Part shown: one piece after another, positions 60,157-64,000 of the stretch
Position numbering within the stretch: the first letter of the stretch is position 1
How the letters are laid out: the number at the start of each line of letters is the position of its first letter
Assembly: GCF_019795295.1 (NCBI RefSeq)
Contig: NZ_JAIMCG010000022.1
Coordinates: 1-64,000, forward strand
Length of the DNA: 64,000 nt
Origin: Cupriavidus sp. AU9028
GTDB lineage: Bacteria; Pseudomonadota; Gammaproteobacteria; Burkholderiales; Burkholderiaceae
Reading direction: 5' to 3'
Position numbers and translations under genes: made by a program
The notes under the pieces: generated by a model
Databases searched by the model: none
Seen by the model: only the letters and a program-made list of their open reading frames with translations
What the model was told of the DNA's origin: nothing

Positions 60157-62394
60157 ATGACCTCCCGCCGCAAGTTCCTGCAAGCGAGCGCCGGCGCCGG
60201 CCTGTCCGCCGCCATGCTCGCCGCGTTCCCTCCCAGCATTCGCCGTGCGCTGGCCATCCCGGCCAACAATGCCACCGGCACCATCATGGATGTCCAGCAC
60301 GTCGTCATCCTGATGCAGGAGAACCGTTCCTTCGACCAGTATTTTGGCACGCTGCGCGGCGTGCGCGGATTCGGCGACCGCTTCACCATCCCGATGCCGA
60401 ACGGCCGCAAGGTCTGGCAGCAGGAGCGCAAGGATGGCAGCGTGATCACGCCCTACCATCTGGACGGCACGGCCAACAATGCGCAGCGCGTCGCCGGCAC
60501 GCCGCACTCGTGGGTCGACAGCCAGCAGGCATGGGACCACGGCCGCATGTCACGCTGGCCGGTCGCCAAGACCGATACCTCGATGGGCTACTACCGCGAA
60601 CAGGAAATCCCTTTCCAGTTCGCGCTGGCCAACGCCTTCACGGTCTGCGACGCCTATCACTGCTCGATGCACACCGGCACGGATGCCAACCGCGCCTTCT
60701 TCCTGACCGGTACCAACGGTCCGGTCCCCCAGAACGTCGCCTTCGTCAACAACGAGTGGGATGCGATCAACGGCGTGCCGTCGGACGCCAACATCGGCTA
60801 CACCTGGAAGACCTATGCCGAGCGCCTTGAAGAGGCGGGGGTGAACTGGATCTGCTACCAGAACATGCCGGACGAATGGGGCGACAACATGCTGGGCGCG
60901 TTCCAGACGTTCCGCCGCGCCAACCTGGCCTCGGGCTTTCCGGTTTCCAGCGGCGGTGCCCCCGGCAAGCCTTACAGCGACACCGGACAGCCGCTGCCCT
61001 ACCACGCCTACGATGCGGCGACGGACAACCCGGGCAACCCGCTCTACAAGGGCATCGCCAACACCTTGCCCGGCGAGCAGCCCGACCAGTATCTCGACGC
61101 GTTCCGCCGCGACGTGCTCGAAGGCCGGCTGCCGCAGGTATCGTGGATCAACGCCCCGTCGATCTACTGCGAGCACCCCGGCCCGTCCAGTCCGGTGCAG
61201 GGCGCGTGGTTCCTGCAGGAAGTCCTCGATGCGCTGACCGCCAATCCCGAGGTCTGGAGCAAGACCGTGCTGCTGGTCAACTTCGACGAGAATGACGGCT
61301 ACTTCGACCATATGCCCTCGCCGTCGGCACCCTCGCGCACCGCGAACGGCAGCTACCTCGGCAAGACCACGCTGAACGAAGCCGACCTGGCCGCGGAGTA
61401 CTTCACGCAGCCGGCGCCAGAGGGCAGCAGGACGCAGCCGGCCCCTGACGGCAACGTCTTTGGCCCGGGTCCGCGCGTCCCCATGTACGTCATCTCGCCC
61501 TGGAGCCGCGGTGGCTGGGTCAATTCGCAGGTGTTCGACCACACCTCGGTGCTGCGCTTCCTCGAAGCACGCTTCGGCGTGCAGGAGCCCAACATCAGCC
61601 CGTTCCGCCGCGCCGTCTGCGGCGACCTGACCAGTGCCTTCAATTTCCGCACGCCGAACGTGGAGGCGCTGGAGACGCTGTCGGGACGGACCACCAGATC
61701 GGCTGCCGATACCTTGCGGGCCGAACAGCAGAAGCTGCCAGCGGTGCCGGTGCCGCGCGACATGCGCTTGCCGTTGCAGGCCCCGGGTACCCGCCCCTCC
61801 CGCGCCCTGCCTTACGAGCTGCATACCAGCGCGCGCTGCCATGCCAACGGCCAGGTAGAGCTGCTGTTCGCCAATACCGGCAACCACGCCGCGGTCTTCC
61901 ACGTCTACGACTGCTACCAGCTGGATCGCATTCCCCGCCGCTACATGGTCGAAGCAGGCAAGACGCTGTCCGATGTCTGGAATGCCGGACTCGACAACTT
62001 CGGCCGCTACGATCTGTGGGTGCTGGGCCCCAACGGCTTTCACCGCCATTTCAAGGGGGACACCAGCCGACTGGGGGCGACGCAGGCGGCGCCGGAAATC
62101 CGGGTTTGCTACGACATCGCCAATGGCGACGTCTACGTCGACCTGCTGAACCCGGGCACCGCCGCGTGCCGCTTCACCATTGCGCCGCTCGCATACCGCG
62201 GCGATGGCCCGTGGGAACACGAGGTCGGGGCCAGCGCCTCGGTGTCGCAACACTGGGCGTTGCGTGACAGCGGGCAGTGGTACGACTTTGCGGTGACCAG
62301 CAGCAGCGACCCCACCTTCTACCGGCGCTTCGCCGGACGCGTGGAAACGGGCCAGCATACGGTCAGCGATCCGGCGATGGGACAGACTGCCTGA
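60157..62394 (+). CDS. Phospholipase C, phosphocholine-specific, Tat-exported
   Basis: The 745-residue protein starts with a twin-arginine signal (TSRRKFLQASAGAG). The phosphoesterase domain has HVVILMQENRSFDQYFGTLRGVRGF, the MHTGTDANRAFFLTGTN region, LLVNFDENDGYFDHMPSP and VFDHTSVLRFLEARFG, all typical of bacterial PC-PLC (PlcH/PlcN type). The last 230 residues are the two beta-rich C-terminal domains of this family. It should cleave phosphatidylcholine-type lipids outside the cell. No PlcR chaperone gene was seen beside it. Confidence 0.94.
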   Translation: MTSRRKFLQASAGAGLSAAMLAAFPPSIRRALAIPANNATGTIMDVQHVVILMQENRSFDQYFGTLRGVRGFGDRFTIPMPNGRKVWQQERKDGSVITPYHLDGTANNAQRVAGTPHSWVDSQQAWDHGRMSRWPVAKTDTSMGYYREQEIPFQFALANAFTVCDAYHCSMHTGTDANRAFFLTGTNGPVPQNVAFVNNEWDAINGVPSDANIGYTWKTYAERLEEAGVNWICYQNMPDEWGDNMLGAFQTFRRANLASGFPVSSGGAPGKPYSDTGQPLPYHAYDAATDNPGNPLYKGIANTLPGEQPDQYLDAFRRDVLEGRLPQVSWINAPSIYCEHPGPSSPVQGAWFLQEVLDALTANPEVWSKTVLLVNFDENDGYFDHMPSPSAPSRTANGSYLGKTTLNEADLAAEYFTQPAPEGSRTQPAPDGNVFGPGPRVPMYVISPWSRGGWVNSQVFDHTSVLRFLEARFGVQEPNISPFRRAVCGDLTSAFNFRTPNVEALETLSGRTTRSAADTLRAEQQKLPAVPVPRDMRLPLQAPGTRPSRALPYELHTSARCHANGQVELLFANTGNHAAVFHVYDCYQLDRIPRRYMVEAGKTLSDVWNAGLDNFGRYDLWVLGPNGFHRHFKGDTSRLGATQAAPEIRVCYDIANGDVYVDLLNPGTAACRFTIAPLAYRGDGPWEHEVGASASVSQHWALRDSGQWYDFAVTSSSDPTFYRRFAGRVETGQHTVSDPAMGQTA

Positions 62395-62415
62395 CGCTGC
62401 ACCGATGTCCCGTCG

Positions 62416-62455
62416 AAACCGGCGCGGGGACCCCCGCCTCCCCGCGCCGGTTTTT
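62416..62455. terminator. Strong rho-independent terminator after phospholipase C, likely bidirectional
   Basis: AAACCGGCGCGGGG pairs with CCCCGCGCCGGTTT across a ten-base loop, and TTTTTCC follows on the plus strand. It lies between the converging phospholipase C and NRAMP genes. On the minus strand a shorter run of T also follows the stem, so it may serve both. Confidence 0.85.
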
Positions 62456-62469
62456 CCTTGCGACCTGCC

Positions 62470-63840
62470 TCAGCCAGCGCCCAATACCAGCGCCACCAGC
62501 GTCATGTTCATGCCGATGATCAGCGTCACCGCGATGCAGGCCAGCACGGTGACCAGCCGGCCGTTTACGTAGTCGCCCATCACGCTGCGTCGGCTCGTCA
62601 GCCAGATCAGCGGGACCACGGCGAACGGCAATTGCAGGCTCAGGATCACCTGACTGAGCACCAGCAGCTTGCCGATGCCACTCTCGCCATAGGCGAGCGC
62701 GACGAACATCGCCGGAATCACCGCCACCCCGCGCGTCAGCAGGCGGCGTGCCCATGGCGGCAGGCGCAACCGCACGAAGCCCTCCATCACGATCTGCCCG
62801 GCCAGCGTCGCCGTCACGGCCGAGCTCTGGCCGGACGCCAGCAGCGCCACGCCGAACAGCACGCTGGCCAGCGCCGTGCCGGTCAGCGGGCCCAGCAGCT
62901 GGTAGGCTTCGCGCAGATCGGCCACTTCCTGCAGCCCTTCGGTATGGAAGGCGGCGCCGGCGGTGATCAGGATCGCCGCGTTGATGAAGAAGGCCAGCAC
63001 CAGCGCGATCATGATGTCGGCGGTGTAGTAGCGTAGCCGCGTCGCCTTGTCCTCGCTCGCGCTGGCCAGCCGCTGCGGACCGACCATCGACGAATGCAGG
63101 TACAGGTTGTGCGGCATCACCGTGGCCCCGATGATGCCGATGGCGATGTAGAGCATGTCCACGTCGACCACCAGGCGTCGCTGCGGGATGAAGCCGCGTA
63201 CCACCTCGCTCCACTGCGGCTGCACCAGCACCAGGTTGATGGCGAAACACAGGAAGACCACCGCCAGCAGCGCGATCACCACCGCCTCCAGCTGACGGTA
63301 GCCACGCTGCTGCAAGGCGAGGATCAGCAGCACGTCGAGCACGGTCAGCGCCACGCCCCAGGACAACGGAATGCCGAACAGCAGGTTCAGCGCGATGGCC
63401 GTGCCGATGACCTCGGCCAGATCGGTCGCGCAGATGGCCAGTTCGCACAGCACCCATTGGGCGAAGGCCGACTTCCGTCCCGAATTGCGCCGGCATGCCT
63501 GCGCCAGGTCCATGCCGGTGATGACCCCCAGCCGGACCGCCAGGGTCTGCAGCAGCATGGCGATCAGGCTCGAGACCAGCACGATCCATAGCAGCGAATA
63601 GCCATACCCGGACCCCGCGGCGAGATCGGTGGCCCAATTGCCCGGATCCATATATCCAACCGCCACAAGGTAGCCCGGCCCAAGGAACGCCAGCAGCCGG
63701 CGCCAGCGGACGCGGCCTGCACCCGGTGGGCGCCGTCCCAGGGACGGCTCGTCATGGGCCGGGGCAGCGGCGGCGGTCTGCGATAGCTCGGGAGGCGGCG
63801 GCAAATCGTGCTCCAGACAGGTGGCATGCCCCCGAAGCAT
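62470..63840 (-). CDS. NRAMP-family divalent metal (Mn2+) transporter
   Basis: From the ATG at 63840 the protein has 456 residues; a GTG at 63867 is an alternative and neither has a clear ribosome-binding site. About eleven membrane helices are seen. The metal-binding motifs are present: GYMDPGNWATDLAAGS in helix 1 and IIGATVMPHNLYLHSSMV in helix 6. This is MntH-type uptake of Mn2+ (or Fe2+) with protons. The N-terminal 40 residues are Pro-rich and poorly conserved. No metal riboswitch was recognised upstream. Confidence 0.9.
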   Translation of the reverse strand: MLRGHATCLEHDLPPPPELSQTAAAAPAHDEPSLGRRPPGAGRVRWRRLLAFLGPGYLVAVGYMDPGNWATDLAAGSGYGYSLLWIVLVSSLIAMLLQTLAVRLGVITGMDLAQACRRNSGRKSAFAQWVLCELAICATDLAEVIGTAIALNLLFGIPLSWGVALTVLDVLLILALQQRGYRQLEAVVIALLAVVFLCFAINLVLVQPQWSEVVRGFIPQRRLVVDVDMLYIAIGIIGATVMPHNLYLHSSMVGPQRLASASEDKATRLRYYTADIMIALVLAFFINAAILITAGAAFHTEGLQEVADLREAYQLLGPLTGTALASVLFGVALLASGQSSAVTATLAGQIVMEGFVRLRLPPWARRLLTRGVAVIPAMFVALAYGESGIGKLLVLSQVILSLQLPFAVVPLIWLTSRRSVMGDYVNGRLVTVLACIAVTLIIGMNMTLVALVLGAG

Positions 63841-63936
63841 GACTTGTGCCGGGGGAAGGCTTGCCACTGCAGGCGACCCGCTGCAGAATCGGTGGCTTCT
63901 ACCATCGCCGCCGTACCGCTGGCCCTTTCCGGTTCC

Positions 63937-64000
63937 ATGTCAGGTTCGTCCTCGCCCTTCGCCGCTCCCGACGTGCAGCCCCTGCCGCACGATGGGGATG
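63937..64000 (+). CDS. Possible start of a gene running off the right edge
   Basis: An ATG at 63937 opens a frame (MSGSSSPFAAPDVQPLPHDG...) to the window end. It would be divergent from the NRAMP gene. No ribosome-binding site is evident and too little is visible to identify it. Confidence 0.3.
   Translation, partial: MSGSSSPFAAPDVQPLPHDGD

Overview
The window is GC-rich, tightly packed DNA of a beta-proteobacterium, most likely order Burkholderiales (Cupriavidus- or Bordetella/Achromobacter-like). The signs are four orphan periplasmic tricarboxylate-type (Bug/TctC) binding proteins beside CoA-acid catabolism genes, a nicotinate (nic) locus, a NiaP transporter, and CCCCTC...GAGGGG intergenic repeats. 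No rRNA, tRNA or CRISPR was seen.

Region 1 (1-14190, minus strand): a lipopeptide NRPS operon running off the left edge. In transcription order it holds MbtH, a type II thioesterase, a fatty-acyl-AMP ligase/ACP/C/TauD-type hydroxylase fusion, a C*-A-T protein with an aspartate-type A-domain code, and a C-A(Thr-type)-T-E-C... protein. An upstream TAAAT-N16-CGT promoter matches iron-starvation sigma factor promoters. Together these predict an acylated, beta-hydroxyaspartate-containing siderophore.

Region 2 (14300-28000): a DUF1232 relic, a DUF2231 membrane protein, then acid catabolism. One set has two acyl-CoA dehydrogenase subunits, an enoyl-CoA hydratase, a family III CoA-transferase and a hydrolase, with a LysR regulator. 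The second has an IclR regulator with twin operators, a Bug protein, a CoA-transferase and a citryl-CoA-lyase-like protein; together these could cleave a citrate-like acid.

Region 3 (28000-37600): an EamA exporter, an LTA-synthase-like sulfatase-fold protein, a LysE exporter, a LysR/Bug/aspartoacylase-like set, a PRISE-type reductase and an ISNCY-type transposase with an internal deletion.

Region 4 (37600-50583): a complete aerobic nicotinate pathway. A minus-strand operon (nicE, nicD, nicX, nicF, molybdopterin subunit) diverges from a plus-strand operon (nicC, nicA, a tri-haem cytochrome fused to a degenerate molybdopterin domain). A NiaP-like niacin transporter and a MarR regulator (NicR-like) follow. 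Nicotinate is hydroxylated to 6-hydroxynicotinate, then 2,5-dihydroxypyridine, N-formylmaleamate, maleamate, maleate and fumarate.

Region 5 (50600-64000): a SulP transporter with STAS domain; a TetR regulator divergent from a PF10118-like hydrolase with two operators; a membrane-anchored HtrA-like protease beside MoxR-DUF58-VWA genes and a divergent second VWA gene; a small lipoprotein and a Tat-exported phospholipase C; a strong terminator; an NRAMP (MntH-type) transporter; and the possible start of one more gene.
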